Source of the DNA: Notospermus geniculatus
Lineage: Eukaryota > Nemertea > Pilidiophora > Heteronemertea > Lineidae
Length of the DNA stretch: 64,000 nucleotides
Direction of reading: 5' to 3'
NCBI GenBank assembly: GCA_002633025.1
Contig: NMRB01000120.1
Location: 534,928-598,927 of the forward strand
In this document: in pieces, positions 12,490 to 23,540 of the stretch
How positions within the stretch are numbered: position 1 is the stretch's first letter
Layout of the letters: each line of letters begins with the position of its first letter
Position numbers and translations under genes: made by a program
Notes under the pieces: model-generated
The model's database searches: none
What the model was told of the DNA's origin: nothing
What the model saw: the letters and a program-made list of their open reading frames with translations, nothing else

Positions 12490-12581
12490 ATGATAAATGA
12501 AAAGGCAATTTCCAGAGTGTTTGCGAATTTTCGACCCCAACCGGGGTCTTCTTCAGGCTGGAACTTTACAATCCGAAACAA
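11847..12581 (-). pseudogene. Rhodopsin-class GPCR, copy A, lacking TM1-TM2
   Basis: The open frame is 244 codons but begins at a TTG, with an in-frame stop just upstream and no nearby ATG. It encodes TM3 with an ERY (DRY-type) motif in LAIERYYNEC, then TM4, a long second extracellular loop with Cys (LLDPCGDRF), TM5 (LVYFIVPPAALWFPF), TM6 (VLCRLPALL) and a degenerate TM7 (SMLSSVKCVVLVFH) without the NPxxY Asn. TM1 and TM2 are absent because the tandem-duplication boundary (12579) cuts the 5' end. The first 30 codons (12490-12578) are not shared with copy B, although they align loosely with the region before TM3 of copy C. A family-level GPCR call is secure. The ligand is unknown; invertebrate peptide/FMRFamide-receptor-like receptors are the nearest type I can suggest. 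Confidence 0.8.
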
Positions 12582-14406
12582 TTAAGATCTCACAACCAGC
12601 TTCTCGATGATTGTGATTGAATTACTGATATGATACTGATTGTCTTTCAAGAAATAAGAGGGGATTCGTGGGAAAAACATTTAGATTCTGAGTCTATTTG
12701 ACAGGGTAAACAGAACACGATTTGTCTCGGGTATGATCTGTCAATCTGCGAGTCTTCACTCCGGCTTGCCGAACCCCAAATCAAAGGCAAGCAAAAAGCA
12801 AACCCCAAAAGCAAGTTCTCGTTTGATATACATGTACTGGAAGATCAGCAAAATCCGTGATAAAAGGAACAGTCGCTTGTATATATCAGGTGGTTTAGCC
12901 GAATTGCCTTTGAGTCTGGTGACAAGAATTAGGGAACATTGGCCTTGGGTGGTCAGATCAAAGGGAACCCAATCAGACTGTCATTCGATTTGCGGTCACA
13001 TCCAACTTAACTTCAGTTACTGATACAGTGGAACTATTGCCAGCGACTGAACTCGATATCTTTGTCGCAAGATCAGATGCTTTCTGTTCAGTCTGGAATG
13101 CTGTCGTCGTTGATTGATGTATTTTCGTGCAGACTGATCATTTGAAGCCTCCAACAAACAGCTGTTGAGATGATGTCCACTTTCATTCGAACTTCTTTGT
13201 AAGTGAGAACGGGTGAGCTACCAATCAGCACGGTATGACGTATTGCCGCTGAATTCGTCTGGTCCCCAGAGCACTATTGGTCTAGAGCCGAGGGAGCATG
13301 AAAGCACCGCCCTCCCTAGATCAACTAGTGGCCCATAAGGAAGAGTTTTCCTCCGCAATACGAAAAATGATATCGACACCGAGTTTTGACGTTGAGGGGA
13401 TTGCAATCGCCGATCAGAAGTCGGCACTGTATCAGAGATGACACGTTCAAGAGACAATTGTGGCTGATTATCAGAATAATCTCTTGACGCTGTCCATCTC
13501 AGCCGAGCCACTACAATGAAGGGGACAATTCCACGCACTTTGACATTCCGGATTGTCTGTCTGGTGTTGCTGGCAAAAGCTTCTGTGCCTGAGGGATGAT
13601 TTTTGTTGGCTTTGTGAAAGACCGGCCTATGGGAGAGTCGGTAATATAAGCAACTTTTCATGCCATTGCAAAAGAAGGAAACAATGAAGAACTCCATGTA
13701 GTTTGTCCAACATGTGTGAACAATGGGAGTTGGAACTTATGTGTTGATCAGTAGAGGAATCTTCAAACCTTTCGAAGCCTGCGGTGAAATACTAGTACAA
13801 CGCACTTAACGGAGCTGAGCATTGAGATGTAGACAGTGGTCTTGACCATCTTTTCAACCAGTTCGTTTCTTACGTACAGGTGTTGGAACCATTCATCAAT
13901 GTGCCTGAGGTCTTCATAGGTATAGGAAAGAAGTGCCGGAAGGCGACATAAGACTGTGATCAGTGCAATGAGGAAAACGCACTTGGTTAATACTGCTGAC
14001 GACTTACCAAAAGTTACCTGGCGCTGTTCTTGTCGTCTTCTCCTAATCGCGTCAAATGGAAACCATAGTGCCGCAGGAGGAACGATGAAATAGACAAGGT
14101 ACATTAGGAACTTTCCGTAATACACTCTGTAGAGCCACACATCATCGAAGCCCTTGGCTTCCACTGGTGGGATGAACCTGTCACCACAAGGGTCAAGAAG
14201 GTACGGGGTATCTCTGAAGATTATTAGTGGGCAATGGTAGAGAACATTGAAGAGAGCAGTCAAAGTAACAGCGACATAACTTCGTCGGAGAGAGAAACCC
14301 TTCTCTGTGCATTCGTTATAGTATCTTTCTATTGCTAAAATGACGACAAGATAAAGGGAGAACGTCATCGTGAGCCAATAAAATGCATCGATTTGTCTGT
14401 ACGATG
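12579..14406. repeat. Tandem duplication, unit 2
   Basis: This is the second copy of 10643-12489. The junction at 12578/12579 is direct, with no N. Unlike unit 1, it continues into the GPCR's own 5' half (TM1-TM2), so this copy keeps the ancestral gene order. Confidence 0.93.
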
Positions 14407-14739
14407 TTTTATAGAAATGCATGTATCCCAGGAGAGTTCCAAAATGCTTGAATATCTCCAGAAAAGTAAACCGCAGTGGAAAAACACAACAAGTGATAAG
14501 ACATCTGTGACGAAAATGGCACGTAAGAGGAACTTTGTCGAACTTACTGGCGTCCAGATCGAAGTCATTATCAGAGAATTGGTATTGGCAATGACTCCAC
14601 AGACGATCAAAGAGAGGAATAATGGTACTTCCAAGACGAACATTGTGATTTCCTCTGTCGATTTCAGGGCGCTAACTTGGATTGTGTAGTTGTAATACTC
14701 ACAGCGAATGCGCGCCGAGGGGATTGAATCATTTACCAT
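13763..14739 (-). pseudogene. Rhodopsin-class GPCR, copy B, one frameshift
   Basis: ATG at 14739 (starting MVNDSIPSARIRCEYYNYT, with NDS and NYT glycosylation sequons) leads into TM1 (FLSLIVCGVIANTNSLI) and TM2 (LLRAIFVTDVLSLVVFF). Near 14430-14434 the frame changes by one base deleted or two added. TM3 to TM7 continue in the other frame with the ERY motif (LAIERYYNEC), ECL2 Cys, TM5, TM6 (VLCRLPALL) and a TM7 lacking the NPxxY Asn. The coding region would be about 325 codons, normal for a class A receptor. A plausible splice acceptor (CATTACAG) lies upstream of the ATG. The single shift could be pseudogenisation or a sequence error. The missing TM7 motif favours a decaying or unusual receptor. 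Confidence 0.8.
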
Positions 14740-14838
14740 TTTGACAGTATCAGAGACAAGGTGCGAGGACGTAATTGAAGTCGAATGAGTTCTAAACTTT
14801 ACTTCTGTAATGGCGCACAACTATGGAAGAGGTAAAGC

Positions 14839-15923
14839 TTAACGGTTCTGCGCCTTGCACCACCGTGGTGTTATAATCCAAATAAACTTCTCTCGAAAGC
14901 GCTTCCCAGTAATGAAATAGATGTAAAAGTTGACAAATGAATTCAAACTTATTATAGAATTCAGAGCTTTAGTAATGTCATCCATAAGAGTTTGGTTGAC
15001 GTCGAGCTGTGCTCCGGGGATGTAGACGTTGACGATAAAGATGACATCACAGATCAATGCTGGCAGCTGAAATATCAGAAACATAATAACAATGAGGATC
15101 ACGCGGATTGTTATTACTTTTGCCTCTTTTTCCTATTTTTTCCACCTGAGTTGAATGACTGAGATTTCCTTAAAGTGCGAATCAACAGCGTGTTGAAGAT
15201 AACGAGAATGATAAGAGGCAGGGCTAAGTTTAACACATAATAAGAACCGAGGATGTGAAGAAACATAAAGTAGCTGTTCAACATCGCGAGTTTTGTGAAG
15301 CTGAAGTGCGGTCTACTCCTTTTGGTACATGGATCCCACTTGAATGTGTACGTGAATGCAAACCACTTGGGGTAACACAAGGCAATATTCAGACCGATGA
15401 TGAACAGTAGGGAAAGCTTAGCGTTCCTTTTTGTGCATATAAATGGGGCTTTAAATGGATGGCATACTGCTACGTACCGCTCGATAGTGATAACAACTAT
15501 GAGATAAAAGCCAACGCCGGTTGAGCCCCAGACTAAAGAGTTGATGTACTTGTACCAGAACGAGAAGGCCTCAACGTATTCTTCGAGCAAACGGATACCT
15601 AAGACTTTATAAAATGCATTTATGGAGTGATAAAAGGGGAAGGCGATGAGTACAAGGGAATCAACGACTGCAGTAGCCCGAAAGAGAAATCGGATGGACG
15701 ACGGTCGCATTTCGCTACCGAGGATGACAAAGGCGAATATATTACCCAACAGGCCGAGTACTGAGATAAACAACTGTATTGGGCCTTCGATGAGAAAGCC
15801 AACAATCTGAGATGTTCTCAGCGGATGTGAGAAAACATCATATCCAACACAAATCTCAATTTCGGCAAAAGTCGACTGAATAAACTCTGTTGTTGCCTGA
15901 GTAAACTGACCGCCAGAAACCAT
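14839..15923 (-). pseudogene. Rhodopsin-class GPCR, copy C, one frameshift before TM6
   Basis: ATG at 15923 opens 269 codons. TM1 contains GN (LGLLGNIFAF, residues 57-66), TM2 is VVDSLVLIAFPF (86-97), and TM3 ends ITIERYVAVCHPF (145-157, the classic DRY-type box). TM4 lies at about 168-190, the ECL2 Cys at about 199 and TM5 at about 225-250. The frame stops at KNRKKRQK. One base away, around 15117 in an A-rich stretch, the gene continues as VITIRVILIVIMFLIFQLPA (TM6), then TM7 NSFVNFYIYFITGKRFREKF with an NPxxY-type motif (NFYIY), ending at 14839. Apart from the shift it is complete, at about 360 codons. The homopolymer context makes a sequencing indel as likely as a true mutation. It is related to copies A and B but clearly diverged. 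Confidence 0.85.
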
Positions 15924-17266
15924 GATTGTTTGAAACTAAGATCTTAGTGCATGAGTTTCAGCAACTAGGAATATCAAACAAGAGAACAAACTTGTCTTTT
16001 TGTTTACTTGAATGATGTTACCTAGATCGTCTTTCGTGACTGTTGTCAACTTTTATGCCATATTGAGAAATAACGCGAACAGATCACAATACACCTACAC
16101 TAGTTCAACGAACTTACGGTCTTCCCTCTTTGAGAAAGTCCGCTGACGGCAAAATATTTGAATTCTAAGAGACCTTTGATACTAGGTCTGATAACGCTTG
16201 AGTAAACGAGACGAACCCGCCCGAGTTAAGAACGTTGCCTACTCACCCACGCGACCTGCAACAACCAGAAAACGTTTGAACACACCTCTGATCATCAAGC
16301 GACACGACTCCGGGGGAATTTTCTTCGTCTAATTCTGTTTCATCCGAATGGTCTGAAGGGTGTAAGTGAGGAATCAAGGAAACTGGAAGCTCTGGATGAT
16401 GCTTTTGCTCAATGCTGCCAGACAGTAAAGCAGGCGTTATCCCTAAATGTACACCATTGATGTATTTTATGGACTGATCGTTGATGTAGTCAGGCCAGGA
16501 CGAGGCCCACATTAGAGCTGGCTACATGAGCAAGTCAACTGTTGCCAATTGTTGTCAATGTTGATTGTAGTCATGCAAGTGATGCTGTAACCAGGGTCAC
16601 ACGTTCGAATGGACGTTGATTCTGTCTCCAAAGTTGATGTAGGTACACAAATCACGTTTGAGTAAAATCTGGGACCGATTCATAGTCCTGATGAATTGAG
16701 GCCAAGGAAACTGAAGTTCGAGATGAAGTCGACGGGAAGCTGATTATGCAATAAAAGCTCGATACAGTAATGCAAACGACAAACATCAAAACCGACGGTG
16801 TGAAAAGCAATACTGTATCCGACCTTTATAAGAGATGCATCGTTCAGCGACTTCCTGATCAAGCCGATTCTCTCCAAACAAGATGCTTGAAAAAGCCCTG
16901 CTATTTAGAAACAGTCCATTCGCGCAGACGTTCTTTTGAAATTGACCTGAAGCCTTACACTCACTATCGCAAGCCTTGATTATCTTTTGATATACGTATC
17001 CGCGATTGTCTCATTACAATATTAGTTGCCAGTCATGCAGTCTAAACCATCATGAATCATACCACCAGCGGTTTTTATGCGGATTTATAAAACCTGACGA
17101 AAATAGCAGTATTGTTCATCCTCTATTCTTGGGATGCATTGATTTAATTCAGTATGAACTTGATGTGACACTGGGAGACGAATACGATGTTTGCAAATCC
17201 AACATCACACGACTGAGTGTCAGAGACATTTCTGTCAGGTTGTACAATTAGTTTTCTGAATTCAAA
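15924..17266. other. GPCR C upstream flank and a possible exon
   Basis: No clear promoter or splice acceptor for GPCR C is seen. The only candidate gene sequence is the minus-strand frame described at 16243-16512. Other frames (16680-16877 minus, 17006-17251 plus) have no recognisable content. Confidence 0.4.
16243..16512 (-). CDS. Possible exon of unknown protein
   Basis: Minus-strand frame starting MWASSWPDYINDQSIKYING and including an acidic stretch (SDETELDEENSPGVVSLDDQ). It is preceded by ATGTAGCCAG, which could be an acceptor. A donor-like AG|GTGTGT follows the codons for LDDQ near 16288, so only about 75 codons may be coding. The composition looks protein-like, but no domain is recognised and no neighbouring exon was found. 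It may be chance. Confidence 0.22.
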   Translation of the reverse strand: MWASSWPDYINDQSIKYINGVHLGITPALLSGSIEQKHHPELPVSLIPHLHPSDHSDETELDEENSPGVVSLDDQRCVQTFSGCCRSRG

Positions 17267-17475
17267 TGTGACCCGTCACAGCAAAGCCAGGCGCATGCAG
17301 TGTCGGTCGTTGGCTTGGCAGGTTGAGACCAAAAGTTTGTCAGTTTCACTATTTTCTGTCTAATTGTGAAATCTGAAACAGTCTATTTCTTTTCATTCTC
17401 TCCCGGTGTCATCTTAGTTCGTTGAGGCTCAACCTTCTGAGCGACATGCGCCTAGTTTTGCTGTGACGGGTCACA
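17267..17475. mobile_element. 209-bp MITE with TGTGACCCGTCACAGCAAA ends
   Basis: The left end TGTGACCCGTCACAGCAAA and right end TTTGCTGTGACGGGTCACA are perfect inverted repeats. They continue with CAGGCGCATG on the left and CATGCGCCTAG on the right. Each end itself contains the dyad TGACCCGTCA. There is no coding capacity. The element sits in AT-rich flanks, and I could not define an unambiguous target duplication. Confidence 0.9.
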
Positions 17476-18438
17476 AATGGCGTTTGTGGTACCATACATC
17501 ATCTCACATAGGCCTACACAATACTCTCATTGTGCTCTAAATATCACCAGGCGTTTATGATACTGCATCTATAATGCCTTATTTTCCAAGTGGCGTTATT
17601 GGAGGTATGAAAGTAAGGCCTATCCTTTTTGTTGAGATAAGCAACCTTTCCTTAGCGCGCCCTAATCGAGAAGGTAATGCTCTACGCTCGGCATCCAATG
17701 GCATTCATCACTTACAGCGGCGAAAAATCTTTCATGAAACATTGATCAACCACACGAATTTTAGAATACAAAACAGAAAAATTACAGATAAGAAACCCCA
17801 CCGTGAAAACATTGTTGTGCCAAACCGGTCATTCTAAAGACATCATGATGAATAAATAACGATGCCGTAACTTTCTTATTCTACTCGCCTGGTGAGAAGA
17901 ATCACTGAAGGTATTGTCTTATGTACTCGTTAGTGGTAGAAATAGCTTCCTAGGGAGACAATTGTCTCGGGACTTGAGGCCGTTAAATCCCCCATCGCGT
18001 ACGGCAGTGTTGATTGGGCGTTAAGTATCATGCTTCCCGGAAGTTGAAAATTACCTGACATGTGTGATGGGCGTTTGGGGAATTTCACCGAGAGTGCGTT
18101 AATTGAATATCCCATCGAAGATGGTGAGCAGAATGAAAGTGACAAAACCCACCGGTAAAAAACAACTTTTAGGTATCGCCGACTTTTCAGGAACGCTCCG
18201 ACAATGGTGGCCAATTCTACCGCACCGCTGGGCAGCTCGACAGTCATCATCGAAGCTGGGCGGCCGTGCATGCAGCGAGAATGGTAGTACATCACGTTTA
18301 TGATGACTTCTGGTTTCCTATGCGTTGTTTTTTTTACGGTTTCAGCTTCGTTCAAAGTCACTTTTTAGCATTACATTGTCATCAGTATAGCAACGTTGGT
18401 TCAGTGTCACGAACGGACCAGCAAGAACGACTGAAGTA
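17476..18438. other. No confident gene; one 143-codon minus frame
   Basis: A minus frame at 17930-18361 starts with MTLNEAETVKKTTHRKPEVI at an ATG and contains a moderately hydrophobic middle. I recognise no family and no splice context, so it is not called as a gene. Confidence 0.35.
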
Positions 18439-19020
18439 GTCCAGATGCAGGCATTGTAAATATCAGTCAGCGCCACTATCGGTGGCCAGAGGAACCAGGC
18501 TTGCATAAAGCGGCACGCTGTGCACTATGGTGACCTACATGCAGTTCATATCATACACACACGATCGATGTACACCATATATCACAGTGCTCGCGAGTAG
18601 TGTACACACCGATACTGCTCGACAAAAGGCTGTTTGAATCGGTATTTGAATGAGTTGAACATGTTGAAATATGGTATCTTACCTGATGAAGGGCTAGTAA
18701 TGACAGCGCGTCGAACTTCTCAAGTGATGAAAAGGATGGCGGCCAAGTGGCCGCTGAGACCATGTGATTCAGTATATGACGAATTAGAAGGCGTCCTCAA
18801 ACTATCCTCGAAAATTTCTCAAAAAATCGTCCAAAAAACTCGAAGCGGGTGAGATAATTCAAATTTTCTTTGTTCCGGACACGTTTTGACCCCAGATGAT
18901 TTGTATATGCATCAATAGTCTGTCAACAGATTATTACCGCACCCTCTGTACATGTATAGATCTAAGGAATTTGGGCAAAAAAAATCGGTGACAAAATTGA
19001 ACAGGCTAAAAGTGTAGTGA
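18439..19020. repeat. Dispersed repeat R, copy 1
   Basis: This non-coding sequence is shared with 36415-36836, 40338-40773 and 41237-41380. Landmarks are CAGGCTTGCWTAAAG and GGCACGCTGT at the left, GTCGAACTTCTCAAGTGA in the middle, ATCCTCGAAAATTTCTC, and AAATCGGTGACAAAATTGAA at the right. The copies differ by many substitutions and indels, so it is an old interspersed family. No terminal inverted repeat or poly-A tail was found, so the class is undetermined. Confidence 0.8.
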
Positions 19021-19032
19021 TATAGGCCTACG

Positions 19033-19083
19033 CCCGTATTTTAGAATGCTCCTCAACGGAAAGGAGTTCCTCAAGGCTATTGT
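19033..19083. mobile_element. Solo arm of the TATTTTAGAA foldback family
   Basis: CCCGTATTTTAGAATGCTCC followed by TCAAC and AAGGAGTTCCTCAAGGCTAT matches the left arm of the hairpins at 45557 and 46482. The right arm is missing. It directly follows repeat R copy 1. Confidence 0.8.
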
Positions 19084-19790
19084 AATGCCCCATGCAGGGT
19101 CACTGGCACCAAACTTATACCAGGGCGTTACTCAACAGCTCATGCCAACGAATAGACTTATTCTATATTCAAGGGCACGTTGTTGACCACAATGGCCCTG
19201 ACGACTTTGAGTGCGTGGCATTCAGCAAATGGTCAAATTGGCTTCCCTGGGCGTCCCACTAGGAAGGGTCGCTAGTTTTCCAGAACTCAGGGCCAATTCA
19301 TAGATAGTCCCTCGCCAATCAGCATACATCGGAGCATTCTTTCCACGCCGAGGCAGACTTGAGATTATGTTCAGATGACCATGGCTAATTACTTAGACCG
19401 TTCGGGCTCTAACTCCCATGGTTTCTGCAGGAAATGATGCTTAATATGTGAGACTTCTCTAAGTGACAGTATTAGATGATTGCGTCGCTGACCACACCAG
19501 CAACCTGGGGAGACGCCAAAAGACATCTCCCAGCCAGGATGAAGTGGATTGATTGTCGCAATCAGAGACATTGTAGATAAAGTGTGAGGCATCACTTTCA
19601 ACAATCGATCTTAATGAAAAAAAAAACTCGTCGATCTTGCCAATGCCGCATGGCTATTTAACTTTCCGTTGGAAGTGCCTTGATGGGTCTTTAGAATTCG
19701 ATCAACACTTCAAGGATTTAACTCTCTTTTGGGGTTAAATGTTTTGATTTCAGAACACAGGTTCAATTAAAGTCTGGCAGATTAGACTGA

Positions 19791-19909
19791 GGCCCGTATT
19801 TTAGAACGTTCCTTAACATTAAGGTCCACCTTAAATCTATTGTTCTCGATGGTTTTACAATAGACTTAAGGTCGACCTTAACGTTAAGGAACGTTCTAAA
19901 ATATGACCC
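19791..19909. mobile_element. Foldback MITE of the TATTTTAGAA family
   Basis: The arms GGCCCGTATTTTAGAACGTT (19791) and AACGTTCTAAAATATG (right end near 19905) fold back through CCTTAA and TTAAGG repeats around a short centre (TTCTCGATGGTTTTA). The termini are like those of the hairpins downstream of the GPCR at 44381, but the internal arms have diverged. Confidence 0.85.
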
Positions 19910-22900
19910 TGAATGTTCATTTTTTTAAGAATCCGTCCACCTGGGAGGTTATGTGTGCTGTTTACCTTTCATTAGAGTTTTTGTTACTTCTTCAAACTTT
20001 CATCGACACCGAAACGCCAGACACTACTTGCAGAGAAGGCATGCGAGCGTCAACAGAATGCACTCTATAAAATACATCTTGCCCTGACAAGTGTTCCTAT
20101 CACTCCTACCCTCGCTCAGTTCGAAGGGCGAAGTGACTGTAGGCCTTGATATGTCAAGATGATAAAATAATGTTGTGCTCATCACGACATTAGTGAAGCA
20201 AACAAGCTCTTAGTGCAGTAGGTCTCTTGCCTGTAACTGCGTGGCGACTCCCACCGCCCATATGACGTTCCGTTACTACGCAGTCACGTTTTAGCCATCT
20301 ATTTGCTATAGAGGTTTGGGATTTCCGACCTTGGATAAAGCATCCGTGTGGAAATCCCTGTATGACACCGTAAAATCAGATCCACACACGATAGTGAAGT
20401 GGATTTGGCCGATTAGCCAGAGGCAGCCGAGCCAGTCCGGGAAATTAAATTGGAATTATATCAAATAGTGAAAATCTACACAAGGCAAGCTTCAGCCGCC
20501 GCCATTCACTGAGGTCAGTGGCTGATCAGAAGAAGGTATGAGGTTCCGGACTTTGGGTAGAATAGAATGCGTCTCCAGAGAACGATGCAGCGGCATAAAA
20601 CATAAAAAGCCTTCGACTGCCGTTACGTAAAAAGTGCTGGTCCTTTCTCAGTTTTCGCCAAAAAAATTTTGGATCGCAATTTTCACAAGGAGGGGATGAA
20701 ATGGAGCGGGCGTATGAATAAAGTTCGTTACGTCGGCTTTTCCATTTAGCAAGAACTATGTCAAAGTGACTTCGTCTCATTGTCCGTATAGAATGCAACA
20801 ATTTGTGCTGCAACTTTTACATGCGAACCAACGACGTTTTGATATGAACGCAATAGTGATTAGCAATTTCAGCACGGTCGTATGCTTCCTCTAGATTTTG
20901 GTCACTGAATTTATGCAACAATCTTCGAACATGCTCCTTTACCACAACCGGCGGTTTATCTCTTACTAAATGATGGAAGAGTTACTGGTCAATGTGCCAT
21001 GCAGGGTCGCCATTCAGCTCTTGCTTGATAAGGGTAACAGGGAAATGAGAGGTTGTCGGCACTGACTGCTTCAGGCGGATATTGAGTGCAATCCGCCAGA
21101 CTATGGTGGAAAGAGAGAGAGTGGTGTAATGGAACAACTGCCCGGAATTAAACAAGACAGTCACTTATAGACGTACTTCACCATAGCAATGTCAAAGATC
21201 CTTCGATATGCTTTCAGAAAGAAATTATAAATATTGACAAAGTACATACATGTATATCTTAGTGCATTTTTTTTACCTAAACGAAAAGTTATCGATCACA
21301 TTTGGAGATAATGAAGCCTTAAATACCAGTCACATACTGCTGTATAGAAGGATTTTAAGAGATAGGTGTAATCTCAGACACTCATGGCTTCTCTTCCGAG
21401 ACGATAAGTATTGGAGAGAATTAATCTCGTGAGGCTGAGCGTGAGTATTTTTCATCCATTAGTGGTTTCATATCATCAAATATGGAGCACATCCATTTAG
21501 AAATTGAGAGGGAGTTTGTTTGTCCGGTCTGTTCAGTGATGGCCTATCCTTACCGATATGCACTTACAATTGCTTTTAAAAGTAATGGATCACTACCGAA
21601 GCTTACTTTAGGAAGGAGAGGATTATGAGTGGAAAATATTCCAAATTTAGTGTTCGACATGGAAAGTATTGACAGGTCACTGACATAGTTCAAACCAATC
21701 GAAATAGTAATATTCATTGGAGTGTTCCTGTTAATCCACAACCGATGGCGTTCATTGTATAAGGGCACGACCCTTGATCAGCCTGCAGGCTGACCCGTCT
21801 GTGGTCGATTTCACATTTATCGGAGGTTCTGATTGATTAGCCCCCAATAAACCTTGTTCACTGCTGGTCGGAGCGGTCCGTCACACTCGTTAAAAGCAGC
21901 CAATCGGCTGGAAGCAATGGGATTGATCACTGGTCGATTCTTCGTGACAGGCCTGAGTTTTCAAGTTGACAAACCGACCCTTGAATGTGAAACTACGGTA
22001 TGTATTAACCGGCCAAACGAAATGAGCCGACTCCGCAAAGTATATCGTTTACAACCTTGTCTGCTAACAATATGAATTTTATTCACAGGTTGTGAAATAT
22101 GGCGATAGGCGTCTATTGGCCGCAAGATATCCATACCAGGAGCGCCAATACTTCAGGGCATTTTGATTCAAACTGCCCGAGGTAATAACAATCTTCCTGT
22201 ACATTAAAAATGATCCCGATCTCCCCAACCGAGTGACATCGTCATATGACTTGTTTCCAAGGAACCGCGATCGCTAATCGCCGGATGCGGTCTCTGGCTA
22301 GAGGTTTAGCTCGAGGGAAATTTTTGTTTAGATAGTCAAAAAGAATTGACATAATAGAGAACATGGTGTAGGCTGAAAAGAATTTGGTGGTTTATTAGGA
22401 ATTGTGCCAACTTTGAAGGTTTTCATCACCATAGCATGTTGGTGTCGAATATCGCCAAAAGCATTCCAAATTTTGGCAAAACACAACTGGCTTTGAAATG
22501 TCAATTAGCGTTAGCAAGTGACTCTGACGGGAACTTCGACTCGCACCTAAAATGATCCTCAGCAAATGCCATCAGCTTCTTTATATAATCAGATGCATTA
22601 GCTCCACAACATTTCATAATGTAAGTTGATGTTCTAAGTTCGGTGATAGTTTGCAATTCACAAGCAGGTCTCAAGTCCTCAGCTTTGAGCTCTCCTCATG
22701 CAAGCAATCTGTTTCCAGCAATTATCATCCCAACTTGATAAAATGAATAAAACTAAAAGATCCATTTCCACTGTTGAATTCCGGTGCAGTGGGTATTATT
22801 GGATTTAGCTCTTTATGGATGCGGATTTGTACAGAAAACCTTTTGGCAATGTCAAGAGGGAGACACGGCTGCTTTTATGTCATTATCAAGGAGCCCACAT

Positions 22901-23454
22901 TAAGCTTGGAAGGTTGATGGCAATAAACAAGTGCTCATAATGGAATTCACAAGAGTCGTGTTGTGGCTACTGGTTTTTGCTGTAAAATGAATTTGTATCG
23001 ATTCGTTTAAAACAAATTTTCAGGCTTCTCGAAATTAAACAACCGCGCGGACCTGTTCTGACATGGTCAGTGGGACGTAATTATGGTGTCATTTTGTGGA
23101 TGTACATGTATTCTTCTACAATACAGACCAGAGAGTGCCACACACACGCATTTCCTGCCGGCAAACTCCGTGGTATGTCATTTTGTTACACAGGTGGAGC
23201 AAAGTGACTGCGCTCGAAACGACTCGCTGACGAAAAGACAGAGACAAATTTTTCTGTGTAGTACCCTGGTCCATATTGTTGAAGGACATACCTACAAAAT
23301 ATCAGCAATTTGTCCCAATGGCCATGTCAGAACATTTCCGGAGATAATGTTGAAGCTGTGGAAATCCTAGGCTGGTTTCCATCTTAGTCGCGCCACTGTT
23401 ACAGTGTTGGAGACGAAAGAAGTGTCATGTAGGCCTACACGATCAATTTGGTCA

Positions 23455-23540
23455 ACGGCTAAGATAGCTTGACATCAGTCGTTGGAGGTAAAGGTCCCGG
23501 GTTCGAGTCCCCTCCGGGTATTTTATCATATTTTTTAATT
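23455..23540 (+). repeat. tRNA-like B-box relic (possible SINE head)
   Basis: A perfect RNA polymerase III B box, GGTTCGAGTCC, lies at 23501-23511, preceded by GGAGGTAAAGGTCCCG as in a tRNA variable loop plus T arm. A full cloverleaf cannot be drawn: the T stem pairs only three bases and no matching 5' acceptor strand is found. It is followed by T-rich sequence. It fits a decayed tRNA-derived SINE better than a working tRNA gene. Confidence 0.35.
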
